56,679 nt of DNA from Pseudomonas sp. NBRC 111124 (GTDB lineage Bacteria > Pseudomonadota > Gammaproteobacteria > Pseudomonadales > Pseudomonadaceae), in NCBI RefSeq assembly GCF_001320245.1, contig NZ_BCBA01000014.1:1-56679 (forward strand). Direction: 5' to 3'. The notes beneath the pieces are model-generated. The model did not search any database and was not told the DNA's origin. It worked only from the letters and a program-made list of their open reading frames with translations. Each line of letters starts with the position of its first letter. Position 1 is the first letter of the stretch. The translations under genes were made by a program, and so were the position numbers. Below, piece after piece: positions 48,633 to 56,679 of this stretch.

Positions 48633-49070
48633 TCAGGACTTTTCGAGGTTGGCGAGGATCTTGGCATGCACCCGCATGCACACTTCCAGGTCCGCCTCGT
48701 CCACGCCCGTGAACAGCTCCAGGCGCAGGGCATTGGCTATGGTCTCGATCTGCTCGATCAACGGCTTGGCGGGTGGGCATAGCAGGATCTTCTTCGCTCG
48801 CCGATCCTCCAGCACGGCCTGCCGGCGCACCAGCCCCTGGCCTTCCAGGCTGTCCAGCAGCCGCGCCAGAGTCGGGCCTTCTACACCCACGCTTTGCGCC
48901 AGCTCGCGCTGGGTGGGCGCCTCATCGAAGCGGGCCAGGTGCAACAACACCAGCCAGCGCGCCTGGGACAGGTTGAGCCCAGCCAGGCGGCGGTCAAGCT
49001 CGGCGCGCCAGCCACGGGACATCTGCGCCAGCTGCATGCCGAAGCGGTGTTGGTTGTCGGTCAGGGGCAT
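48633..49070 (-). CDS. MarR/SlyA-family regulator
   Basis: A 145-residue winged-helix regulator. The central SQARWLVLLHLARFDEAPTQRELAQ helix pair, the recognition helix VEGPTLARLLDSLEGQGLVRRQ and the wing DRRAKKI are typical of SlyA/MarR proteins, which are often released from DNA by small aromatic ligands or oxidants. The ATG at 49070 is preferred over the in-frame TTG at 49076. Two overlapping palindromes lie just upstream (49091-49110). Confidence 0.9.
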   Translation of the reverse strand: MPLTDNQHRFGMQLAQMSRGWRAELDRRLAGLNLSQARWLVLLHLARFDEAPTQRELAQSVGVEGPTLARLLDSLEGQGLVRRQAVLEDRRAKKILLCPPAKPLIEQIETIANALRLELFTGVDEADLEVCMRVHAKILANLEKS

Positions 49071-49090
49071 AAGCAACTCATAGACTAGAA

Positions 49091-49110
49091 CTAATTATTA
49101 GCCAGCTAAT
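49091..49110. promoter_or_regulatory. Overlapping palindromes upstream of marR
   Basis: CTAAT-T-ATTAG (49091-49101) and ATTAGC-CA-GCTAAT (49097-49110) share ATTAG. Both are perfect and lie 21-40 bp before the marR ATG, where an autoregulatory MarR operator would be expected. Confidence 0.5.
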
Positions 49111-49208
49111 CATGCTCCGGGGCGTCAGGCAAGGCTGCCCGCCCCGGAAACGTCCGATAATCGTCAAAAAGGATGACAAACATCAGCAGTTGACTGAAAT
49201 GCCGCCCG

Positions 49209-51353
49209 TCAGAGCTCGAACTCCGCCGCCAGTGCCGCACGTATGCAATACAGCACGCCTTCTGGCACCCGTGCGCCGAACAACGGCGCAATCGCCGATA
49301 CCGGCGGCAGTTCGCCCTCGCCGTCGAGGAAGGCGTCCTGTACCTCCATCATCAGGTCTTCGGGCAAGTCCAGCGCCTGCTCCAGGCTAAGCTCTTGGCG
49401 GCCAAGGGCCTCGGCCAGCAGGCTATAGACGTTTTTCTCGCTGCAGTTGAGCTGCCCGGCGATCTGCGCCGGGGTCATGCCGGCGCGGGCCAGGCTGACC
49501 AGTTCGTGGCGCAGGTCGAGCACTACCTTCGGCGCTTCCTCGGTGCCACCGGCACCATTGAGCACTTCGAGGAAGGCTTGGCCATAGCGCTCCAGCTTGC
49601 GCGCCCCCACGCCACTGACCTGGCCCATGTCGCTGAGGCTGGCCGGCTGGCTGCGGAGCATTTCCAGCAGGGTGGAATCGGGGAAGATGACATAGGGCGG
49701 CACGCTGTGCTCTTCGGCCAGCTTGCGCCGCAGGGTGCGCAGCGCCTCCCACAGTTCGCGCTCCTCGGCACGCACCAGCTGGCTGGCCGGACTACCGCCG
49801 CTGGAGGACGCCTTGGCCACGGTTTGTGGCTTGAGGTCGCGGCGCAGCTGCAGGTTCACCTCGCCGCGCAGCAGCGGCCGGCAGCTGTCGGACAGGCGCA
49901 GGCCGCCATAGCCTTCCAGGTCGATGTCGACCAGGCCGCGCGCCACCAGCTGGCGGAACAGCGAACGCCATTCGGCCTCGGCCAGGCCCTTGCCGACGCC
50001 GAAGACCGAAAGCTTTTCGTGGCCAAAGTTGCGCACCTTCTCGGTGTCCTTGCCCAGCAGCACGTCGACCAAGTGGCCAACACCGTAGCGCTGACCGGTG
50101 CGGAACACGGCCGACAATGCCTGGCGGGCAGGCTCGGTGGCGTCCCAGGTCTGGACCTGGTCGACGCAGTTGTCGCAGTGGCCGCAGGGTTGTTCAAGGG
50201 TTTCGTCGAAATAGGCCAGCAGCGACTGGCGGCGGCAGCGGGTTTCTTCGCACAGGGCCAGCATGGCGTCGAGCTTGTGCTGTTCGATGCGTTTATGGCG
50301 CTCGTCACCTTCGGAATTCTGCAGCATCTGCTTGAGCATCACCATGTCCTGCAGGCCGTAGGCCATCCAGGCATCCGATGGCAGGCCGTCACGGCCGGCA
50401 CGGCCGGTTTCCTGGTAATAGGCCTCCAGCGACTTGGGCAGGTCGAGGTGGGCGACAAAGCGCACGTTGGGCTTGTCGATGCCCATGCCGAAGGCAATGG
50501 TTGCAACCATGATCAGCCCCTCCTCGTTGAGGAAGCGGTGCTGGTTGGCGGCGCGGGTTTCCGCGGCCAGGCCAGCGTGGTAGGGCAGCGCCGGGAAGCC
50601 TTGCTCGCAAAGGAACGCAGCGGTTTCATCGACCTTCTTGCGCGACAGGCAGTAGACAATGCCGGCGTTGCCACGGCGCTCGCCAAGGAAGGCCATCAGC
50701 TGCTTGCGTGGCGCTTCCTTGGGCACGATGCGGTAGAAGATGTTCGGCCGGTCGAAACTCGACAGGAAGCGCTCGGCGCCCTGCAGGTGCAGGCGCTGGA
50801 CGATCTCCTCGCGGGTGCGCATGTCGGCGGTGGCGGTCAGGGCGATACGTGGCACATGGGGGAACAGTTCGGCCAGCTGCCCCAGTTGCAGGTATTCAGG
50901 GCGGAAGTCATGGCCCCATTGCGACACACAGTGGGCTTCGTCAATGGCGAACAGCGAGATATCGAGGTCGCGCAGGAAGTCCAGCATGCGGGGCTGCACC
51001 AGGCGCTCCGGCGCCAGGTAGAGCATTTTAACCTCGCCCCGGCGCAGACGCCCGGCCAGCTCACGCTGCTGCTCCGGGCTCAGGGTGGAATTCAGCGCGG
51101 CTGCGGCAACGCCCAGTTCGTCGAGGGTGGCGACCTGGTCGTCCATCAGCGCGATCAGCGGCGACACCACCACCGTCAGGCCCGGGCGCAACAAGCCAGG
51201 CACCTGGAAGCAGAGGGATTTGCCGCCACCGGTAGGCATCAGCACCAGGGCATCGCCGCCATTGGCCACGCATTCGATGATCGCTGCCTGGCGCCCACGG
51301 AAACTGTCGTAACCGAAGATGTCCTTGAGAACGCGCTGAGCCTGTTCGAGCAT
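49209..51353 (-). CDS. recQ: ATP-dependent DNA helicase RecQ
   Basis: A 714-residue superfamily 2 3'-5' helicase of recombination repair and fork restart. It has Walker [18 protein letters not shown] in [20 protein letters not shown], and motif [15 protein letters not shown]. The zinc-binding RQC region has CEETRCRRQ and CGHCDNC. The HRDC domain is near 540-620 ([18 protein letters not shown]). A C-terminal part of about 90 residues after HRDC (from [21 protein letters not shown]) resembles a helix-turn-helix. The ATG at 51353 has GGAG upstream; the frame is open 72 codons further but without similarity. Confidence 0.95.
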   Translation of the reverse strand: MLEQAQRVLKDIFGYDSFRGRQAAIIECVANGGDALVLMPTGGGKSLCFQVPGLLRPGLTVVVSPLIALMDDQVATLDELGVAAAALNSTLSPEQQRELAGRLRRGEVKMLYLAPERLVQPRMLDFLRDLDISLFAIDEAHCVSQWGHDFRPEYLQLGQLAELFPHVPRIALTATADMRTREEIVQRLHLQGAERFLSSFDRPNIFYRIVPKEAPRKQLMAFLGERRGNAGIVYCLSRKKVDETAAFLCEQGFPALPYHAGLAAETRAANQHRFLNEEGLIMVATIAFGMGIDKPNVRFVAHLDLPKSLEAYYQETGRAGRDGLPSDAWMAYGLQDMVMLKQMLQNSEGDERHKRIEQHKLDAMLALCEETRCRRQSLLAYFDETLEQPCGHCDNCVDQVQTWDATEPARQALSAVFRTGQRYGVGHLVDVLLGKDTEKVRNFGHEKLSVFGVGKGLAEAEWRSLFRQLVARGLVDIDLEGYGGLRLSDSCRPLLRGEVNLQLRRDLKPQTVAKASSSGGSPASQLVRAEERELWEALRTLRRKLAEEHSVPPYVIFPDSTLLEMLRSQPASLSDMGQVSGVGARKLERYGQAFLEVLNGAGGTEEAPKVVLDLRHELVSLARAGMTPAQIAGQLNCSEKNVYSLLAEALGRQELSLEQALDLPEDLMMEVQDAFLDGEGELPPVSAIAPLFGARVPEGVLYCIRAALAAEFEL

Positions 51354-51598
51354 GTGCAACTCCACAAATCGCCGTACCATCCTGGACACAGGCTGGACGA
51401 AAAACCCGCTCCGCACACGCCAAAAGCGTAAGCGGCTTTTGCCAGATGGCCGGGAAAACCCGCCCCTGGATGAAAAACGGCGGAGTATACCGCAGTGACG
51501 GCCCGCACAGGATGCCCGGTGACAGACGTTCCCTTTGCCCCGCTGCCGCCGCAAGGTGCTAGAATTCACTATCGTTTATTCCCCAAGGTAGCCCTGTA

Positions 51599-52186
51599 AT
51601 GTCCTTCGCCGAGCAACTGACCCGCCTGCAAGCCTTCCTCGACGCCGATGAGCTGCACGAAGAAGCGCTGGACTACGTCGCCGCACACGGCTACCTGACC
51701 GCGCTGTCGATCTGCTCCGAGGACGTCCCCGAGCGTGAATGGATCGACGCGCTGTTCGCCGAAGAGCCCCATTACGCCAGCGATGCCCAGCGCACCGAAA
51801 TCGAAGCGACGCTGGTGGCCCTCAAAGGCCACATCGCCCGCCAATTGGCCAGTGACGAAGAATTCGACCTGCCCTGTGAGCTGGACCTGACCGACGAGCC
51901 GGACGATTCCGACCTGCGCGGCTGGTGCATCGGCTTCATGGAGGGCGTGTTCCTGCGTGAAGAGGCCTGGTTCGAGAACGCCGAGGAAGAAGTCAGCGAG
52001 ATGCTGCTGCCGATCATGGTCGGTTCCGGCCTGTTCGACGAACAACCCGAGTTTGCCGACATTGCCAGCAACGCCAACCTGCAGGACGACATGATCGTGC
52101 AGATCCCGGAAGCGCTGAGCGCGCTGTTCCTGCTGCTGCATGCTCCAGACGAGAAGCCGGCGCTGCTCAAGCCACGCCACCACTGA
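51599..52186 (+). CDS. UPF0149 (YecA/YgfB) family protein
   Basis: A 195-residue acidic protein of unknown function. Conserved blocks of the family include LHGYL-like HGYLTALSICSE, the CIGFMEGVF motif in RGWCIGFMEGVFLRE and LLPIMVGSGLF. There is no signal or membrane segment. It is divergent from recQ by 245 bp. The downstream DUF454 gene starts 7 nt after its stop, so they may be co-transcribed. Confidence 0.9.
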   Translation: MSFAEQLTRLQAFLDADELHEEALDYVAAHGYLTALSICSEDVPEREWIDALFAEEPHYASDAQRTEIEATLVALKGHIARQLASDEEFDLPCELDLTDEPDDSDLRGWCIGFMEGVFLREEAWFENAEEEVSEMLLPIMVGSGLFDEQPEFADIASNANLQDDMIVQIPEALSALFLLLHAPDEKPALLKPRHH

Positions 52187-52193
52187 GTCGGCC

Positions 52194-52559
52194 GTGCGCT
52201 ACCTGCTGCTGGCCATCGGCTGGCTCAGTGTTGCGCTGGGGGTGCTGGGGATCTTCCTGCCAGTGTTGCCCACCACCCCGTTCCTGCTGCTGGCGGCGGC
52301 CTGCTTCGCCCGCAGCTCACCGCGCTTTCACGATTGGCTGGTCAACCACCCCAAGCTCGGGCCGTGGATCCGTGACTACCTGGGTGGCGAGGGCATTCCA
52401 CTCAAGGGCAAGGTCTACGCCATCGGCCTGATGTGGGCGAGTATCGGCCTGTCCTGCTACCTGGTGCCGCTGTTCTGGGCCAGGGCCTTCATGCTCACCA
52501 GTGCGGTGCTGGTGAGCCTGTACATCCTCAAGCAGAAGACCCTGCGTCGCTCGGGTTGA
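52194..52559 (+). CDS. DUF454 (YbaN-like) membrane protein
   Basis: A 121-residue inner-membrane protein of the DUF454/YbaN family. It starts MRYLLLAIGWLSVALGVLGIFLPVLPTTPFLLLAAACFARSS and has the conserved HPKLGPWIRDY loop. About three or four helices. The start is GTG at 52194; the frame continues upstream inside the previous gene. Function unknown. Confidence 0.88.
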   Translation: MRYLLLAIGWLSVALGVLGIFLPVLPTTPFLLLAAACFARSSPRFHDWLVNHPKLGPWIRDYLGGEGIPLKGKVYAIGLMWASIGLSCYLVPLFWARAFMLTSAVLVSLYILKQKTLRRSG

Positions 52560-52577
52560 ACTTTGCTATCGCCTGTT

Positions 52578-52660
52578 GCGGCCTCTTCGCGGCTAAAGCC
52601 GCTCCTACAGGGGCCATGCAGCCCTTGAAAGCTGCACAGTACCTGTGACGAAGAGGCCGG
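52578..52660. repeat. REP pair with one arm truncated
   Basis: A full REP copy (52578-52611, core GCGGCTAAAGCCGC) faces a second copy (52642-52660) reduced to CCTGTGACGAAGAGGCCGG. The central roughly 15 nt (AGCGGCTTTAGCCGC-equivalent) are missing from the second arm. It lies at the convergent DUF454-adhesin junction. Confidence 0.75.
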
Positions 52661-52670
52661 ACCAGGCAAC

Positions 52671-55600
52671 TCAGACCGTATCCACCTTCAAGGAATGGTC
52701 ATTGATCATCCCGGTGATGATGGTCGCCGTATCATGCCCCGCCGAAATTACTCCACCCGCCCCCGCAGTTACCCCGTAATGCTGGGCCAGGTCGACCCCC
52801 GCCAGGTCGATGGTCTGGGTCGGCGCCGCCCCCGCCACGCTGCTGACCTCAATGGTCGAGACCACATGGGTGCCGCTGCCGCTGACCTTGAAGTGCAGGT
52901 AATCATCCAGCGAAGCCGGCGTGGCATTCTCCCCCTGCAGCAGCTGCGACAGGTCCAGGTGGTCGCTGCCGGGGGTGAAATCGGTCACCGTGTCGTGGCC
53001 GGTGTCGCCCTTCTGCCAGACGAAGGTGTCATCGCCGTTGCCTCCGGTCATGATGTCGTTGCCAGGGCCGCCGATGAGGATGTCGTTGCCATCACCGCCC
53101 TTGAGCACATCGTTGCCCAGGCCGCCGTTGAGCACGTTGTCACCGGCATCACCGATCAAGGTGTCATCGTAGTCGGAGCCGATCAGGTTCTCGATGCCAG
53201 TCAAGGTGTCGATGCCGGCGGCACCTGTATTCTGTGGGCCGGCCAGGCTGAGGTCGACCGTCACCCCGCCGGTGGCCGAGGCATAACTGGCGGTATCGAT
53301 GCCCGCCCCGCCATCGAGCAGGTCGTTGCCAAGGCCGCCAATCAAAAGGTCATTGCCACTGCCGCCGTACAGGGTGTCGTTGCCTGCGCCGCCCACCAGC
53401 ACATCATGGCCGTCACCACCCATTAGGAGGGTGTCGACGTTGCTTGCCATCAATACATCATTGCCTGCCGTGCCGTTCAGGGTGCCGCCGGCGTGGTAAG
53501 TGATATCCACCGCGCCAACTGCACTTCCGCCATGGCCATCGGTGACCGTGTAGCTGGCCTGATGCACTTCGTTCATGGCATTGCTGTAATCGACCACCAG
53601 GCTCAGCTTGTAGTTTTCGGCGGCGTTGCTGTGGTCCGACGGGTTGGCCTGATTGGCCACACGGATGCTGTATACCCCGTCATGGTTGGCGGTGAAGCTG
53701 CTGCCCTCGGCAATGGGCTGGTAGCTGCCGTTGGCATCCTTCCATTCCAGGCTCAGGTTACCGTCGGGGCGGTCATGATCCAGCTGCAGGGTCTCGCCCT
53801 TGCGCAGGCTGACGGTAATCACGTCCTCGCCATTGGCGTTGCTGCTGCTGATGTCGCCGAGGTAGCCGAGCACTACCAACGCTGCGGTCATGCTGCCGGC
53901 GGCAGTGGTGAAGGCGCTGCGGTCCAAGGCCTTGAACTGATTGTCGAGCGTGTTGCCATGGCCATCGAAGGTGATGTTCGGCACGCTATTGCCGAGGGTG
54001 AAGCCGGCCCCCTTGTCGGCAAAGTGGGTGTTGACGGTTATCGGCGCTGCACTCAAATGGTCATTGTCGATATCACTGTCATTGGTCAGCAGCACTTCAG
54101 ATGGCAAGGTGATATTGGCGCCGGTGATGTTGGTGATGACATGGTCAGCCACCGCCACTGGTGCGTGGTTGCCATTGATCATTATCAGCAGGTCGGCACT
54201 GCTGGTATCGCCGTCATTGTCGCTGACCATGAAGCCGAAACGCTCGGGCGGGCTACTGGTATTGCCGCTGGGTGGCGTGTAGATGAACTCGCCGCTGTCC
54301 ATGTTCACCATCAGGCTGCCGCCCAGGCTGGTCTTGATGGCGAGCGTGTTGCCCGTGGTATCGAAGCTGGCGTTGTCGGCGCCACCGCTGGCCAGGTATC
54401 CGCCCTGCCCCGCGTTGGCTTTCGGGTCGTAGGTATAGGTGGTGCCGTCCACCAGCAGTGCCTTGATGAAGCCGCCATCGGCACCGAAGGTGCCATCGCT
54501 GAGGAGGCTGCCGGTAATCGGCGAACCCTGCACGGTGCCCGACAGCACGCCATAAAGCTGGTTGAAGTCGTTGACGATCACCGCATTGGTGTCGGTATGG
54601 CTGCTGCCATCATAGGCCAACGGGTTCAGGTTGCCCGCGTTGATATCCTTGCCCAGGCCGATGGCGTAGGACTTGATGCCATTGCTGTCGAGGAACGTCT
54701 CCCAAGAGGTTTCGCGGGACGCGGTCATGGCATGCCCGGAGCTAGGCTCGCCATCGGAGAAGAAGTAGCTGACATTCTGCGCACCGGCCAGCTTGCCATT
54801 CTGCTCGAAGGCCGTCTGGGCAGCAGTCGCCGCGCTGTCATAGTAGGTCGATCCACCGGCGTGCAGGCCGTTGACGATCGACTTGGCGGCGTCGATGCTG
54901 ACCCACTGCGCCGACTGGATCTGCGCACCGCCGCTGAAGGTGACGATCTGCACCTTGATGTCGCCCATGCTGTCGTACTTGTCGAGCAGCGCAGCGATGG
55001 CCTGTTTGGCAGCGTCCAGCCGGGTCAGGCCGGGTATGCCGGAAGCAGAATCCATGCTGCCAGACACATCGATTACCATCAGGATGTTGGAATCCAGCTT
55101 GCCCGCTGTGATGCTGCGCTCGGCGCAGACCGCATTGGGCACATCGTCGACAATGGTGATGGCGATGTTGCTGGTGATGCTGTGGCCCAGCGAGTCGGTG
55201 GCCTTGTAGGTGAAGTATTCGACCGTCGAATCGGCACCCGGGGTATTGGCTGGCGAGGTCAGCGTATACGTGTAGCTGCCGTCAGGGTTGACGCTGATCT
55301 GCCCGTACTGGCCGACCGCGTTGCCCACCAGGCTGTAGGTCAGCGCACCCACGCCACCGGAAACCGACCCCACCAGCGAGCCGGACGCCGTTTCGCCGGT
55401 CGAGGCTGGATCGCTGCCGGTGGTGCTGCCCGCAGCCAGGTCGTTGCCATCCTTGTGCAGGTCGAGGGCTTTCTCGAACACCGTGACATCGCGGTCCACG
55501 CAAGCCACGAGGGTTGCGTCGTGCACATTGATGGTCAAGGTCGTGGTGCTTTCGTCGCCATCGGCATCGCGGAGGGTGTAGACGAAGGTGTCGACGGCAT

Positions 55601-56679
55601 CCCGCGGTGACACCACGTCCGGGTTGGAGTGGTAGACCGCATTGCCCTTTTCGTCGAGGGTCAGGTAGCCGTACTGGCCAATCACCTGGCTGTTCAAGTG
55701 GCCGATGGCCGAACTGCTGGTGTCGCTACCGGCGCGTACACCGACCACGTAATTGCCGTCACTGCGCACGTCGGCACCGACCACGTCGTTGTACATCACA
55801 TTGCCACGCACCTCGTCGCCTTTGTACACGCTGACGAAATCGCAATGGGCCTGGGGCACGTCGTCGACAATGGAAATGACGATGGTGCTGATGGCCGAAT
55901 GGCCATACGCGTCCTGGACCTGATAGGTAAAGGACTCAGTTACGGTGTTGGCGCCGTCGTTGGCATGGGTGGGCGAGCTGGCCGGAGACGTCAGGGTATA
56001 GCTGTAGCTGCCGTCGGCGTTCAGGTGAATCTGGCCGTACTGCCCGACAGCATTACTGACCAAGCTGTAGGACAAGGCGCCTATGCCACCACTGGCCAGG
56101 CCGACCAGGCTGCCAGAGGCCGTTTCGAGGGGTGATGTCGGGTCGCTGCCGGTGACCGTGCCTGCGGCGAGGTCGCTGCCGTCCTTGCTCAAGTCCAGGG
56201 CTTTTTCGAACACCGTGACGCCGCCATCCATGCACACTTCGATGCGCGGGTCGTGCACGTTGATGGTGATTGTCGTGGTGCTTTCGTCACCATCGGCATC
56301 GCGGAGGGTGTAGACGAAGGTGTCCACGGCATCTCGCGGCGACACCACATCCGGGTTGGAGTGATAGACCGCGTTGCCTTTTTCGTCGAGGGTCAGATAG
56401 CCGTACTGGCCATTGACCTGAGTGTTCAACTGGCCGATGGCCGAGGTACTGGTGTCATTACCGGCACGCACACCGACCACGTAGTTGCCGTCGCTGCGCA
56501 CATCAGCCCCGACCACGTCGTTGTACAGCACATTGCCGCGCACCTCGTCGCCCTTGTACACACTGGTGTAATCGCTATGGGCTTGCGGCACGTCGTCGAC
56601 GATGGTGATGACAATGGTGCTGGTGGTCGAATTGCCGACCGAATCTTTCACCTGGTAGGTGAAGGTTTCGGTGACGGTG
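52671..56679 (-). CDS. Giant RTX adhesin, C-terminal part (partial)
   Basis: 1335 codons are visible; the frame runs off the right edge, so the N-terminus is missing. Order from the N-side: two near-identical repeats of 244 and 239 residues (start VDDVPQAH...; nt 55869-56600 and 55152-55868), which contain VCBS-like segments; a von Willebrand A domain (about nt 54550-55088) with an intact MIDAS DVSGS; Ig/cadherin-like and pre-peptidase-like parts; two RTX nonapeptide blocks (GGAGNDTLYGGSGND type; about 53290-53480 and 53015-53180); and a C-terminal type I secretion region. This is the architecture of LapA-type biofilm adhesins exported by a LapBCE-like ABC system. Four cysteines are present (see findings). 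Confidence 0.9.
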   Translation of the reverse strand, partial: TVTETFTYQVKDSVGNSTTSTIVITIVDDVPQAHSDYTSVYKGDEVRGNVLYNDVVGADVRSDGNYVVGVRAGNDTSTSAIGQLNTQVNGQYGYLTLDEKGNAVYHSNPDVVSPRDAVDTFVYTLRDADGDESTTTITINVHDPRIEVCMDGGVTVFEKALDLSKDGSDLAAGTVTGSDPTSPLETASGSLVGLASGGIGALSYSLVSNAVGQYGQIHLNADGSYSYTLTSPASSPTHANDGANTVTESFTYQVQDAYGHSAISTIVISIVDDVPQAHCDFVSVYKGDEVRGNVMYNDVVGADVRSDGNYVVGVRAGSDTSSSAIGHLNSQVIGQYGYLTLDEKGNAVYHSNPDVVSPRDAVDTFVYTLRDADGDESTTTLTINVHDATLVACVDRDVTVFEKALDLHKDGNDLAAGSTTGSDPASTGETASGSLVGSVSGGVGALTYSLVGNAVGQYGQISVNPDGSYTYTLTSPANTPGADSTVEYFTYKATDSLGHSITSNIAITIVDDVPNAVCAERSITAGKLDSNILMVIDVSGSMDSASGIPGLTRLDAAKQAIAALLDKYDSMGDIKVQIVTFSGGAQIQSAQWVSIDAAKSIVNGLHAGGSTYYDSAATAAQTAFEQNGKLAGAQNVSYFFSDGEPSSGHAMTASRETSWETFLDSNGIKSYAIGLGKDINAGNLNPLAYDGSSHTDTNAVIVNDFNQLYGVLSGTVQGSPITGSLLSDGTFGADGGFIKALLVDGTTYTYDPKANAGQGGYLASGGADNASFDTTGNTLAIKTSLGGSLMVNMDSGEFIYTPPSGNTSSPPERFGFMVSDNDGDTSSADLLIMINGNHAPVAVADHVITNITGANITLPSEVLLTNDSDIDNDHLSAAPITVNTHFADKGAGFTLGNSVPNITFDGHGNTLDNQFKALDRSAFTTAAGSMTAALVVLGYLGDISSSNANGEDVITVSLRKGETLQLDHDRPDGNLSLEWKDANGSYQPIAEGSSFTANHDGVYSIRVANQANPSDHSNAAENYKLSLVVDYSNAMNEVHQASYTVTDGHGGSAVGAVDITYHAGGTLNGTAGNDVLMASNVDTLLMGGDGHDVLVGGAGNDTLYGGSGNDLLIGGLGNDLLDGGAGIDTASYASATGGVTVDLSLAGPQNTGAAGIDTLTGIENLIGSDYDDTLIGDAGDNVLNGGLGNDVLKGGDGNDILIGGPGNDIMTGGNGDDTFVWQKGDTGHDTVTDFTPGSDHLDLSQLLQGENATPASLDDYLHFKVSGSGTHVVSTIEVSSVAGAAPTQTIDLAGVDLAQHYGVTAGAGGVISAGHDTATIITGMINDHSLKVDTV

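Noticed and set aside
53493..55610. 705-codon open frame on the plus strand opposite the adhesin
   Set aside because: It is antisense to a clear repeat-rich protein gene; long frames opposite high-GC repeats are common and its translation has no domain pattern.

Overview
This window is chromosomal DNA of a fluorescent Pseudomonas, most likely of the Pseudomonas putida group. The grounds are high-GC third positions, the gene order (rsmA-lysC-alaS-aruE-aruB-aruD-aruG-aruF-aruC-argR-aotPMQJ-acsA, then phhR/phhAB), and seven pairs of P. putida-type REP palindromes. Nearly all of it looks like conserved core genome. I saw no prophage, insertion sequence, CRISPR array, transposase or integrase.

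Layout. (1) 1-4.7 kb, minus strand: tRNA-Arg(ACG), tRNA-Ser(GCU), rsmA/csrA, aspartokinase lysC and alanyl-tRNA synthetase alaS. (2) 5.0-17.1 kb, minus strand: a complete arginine import and catabolism module. It holds the ABC importer aotJ-aotQ-aotM-aotP, the AraC-type regulator argR, and the succinyltransferase (AST) pathway aruC-aruF-aruG-aruD-aruB-orf-aruE. Exact ArgR half-sites lie upstream of aruC and of aotJ. (3) 17.6-31.1 kb: acetyl-CoA synthetase acsA, a DUF2790 periplasmic peptide, and the phenylalanine hydroxylase locus (phhR divergent from phhA-phhB). Then come an MFS carrier, a YdiJ-type FAD/Fe-S dehydrogenase divergent from a LysR regulator, and the aromatic amino acid permease aroP. 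A-rich Hfq/Crc-type motifs sit in the leaders of acsA, phhA and aroP. (4) 31.2-36.8 kb: rluB, scpB-scpA, yciO and a PHP-domain RNase (minus), divergent from yciB-yciI (plus). (5) 36.8-41.7 kb: a CpxR/CpxP-like/CpxA envelope-stress cluster, a YdjA-type nitroreductase and trkH. (6) 41.6-52.6 kb: two AraC regulators, a DUF962 protein, a calcineurin-like phosphatase, an EamA exporter, a SelW-like protein, a PlpD-type patatin autotransporter, a MarR regulator, recQ, a UPF0149 protein and a DUF454 protein. (7) 52.7-56.7 kb, minus strand: the C-terminal 1335 codons of a giant type I-secreted RTX adhesin whose N-terminus lies beyond the right edge.

How it fits together. The central theme is amino acid use. 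Arginine is bound by AotJ, imported by AotQMP and converted by AruC/F/G/D/B/E to glutamate plus succinate under ArgR. Phenylalanine is imported by AroP and hydroxylated by PhhA, with PhhB recycling the pterin, under PhhR. The shared Crc-type motifs suggest that these secondary nutrients are silenced when preferred carbon is available; this is an inference.

No clearly new multi-gene system was found. The best leads are: an internal start in lysC that would make a separate regulatory subunit; the uncharacterised His-tailed 96-residue gene inside the aru operon; a small acidic 42-residue gene; a CpxP-like gene with its own CpxR-like box between the regulator and the kinase; and four positionally conserved cysteines in the repeats of the adhesin, a protein class that usually lacks cysteine. 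Everything here was read by eye from sequence and translations; no database search was run.
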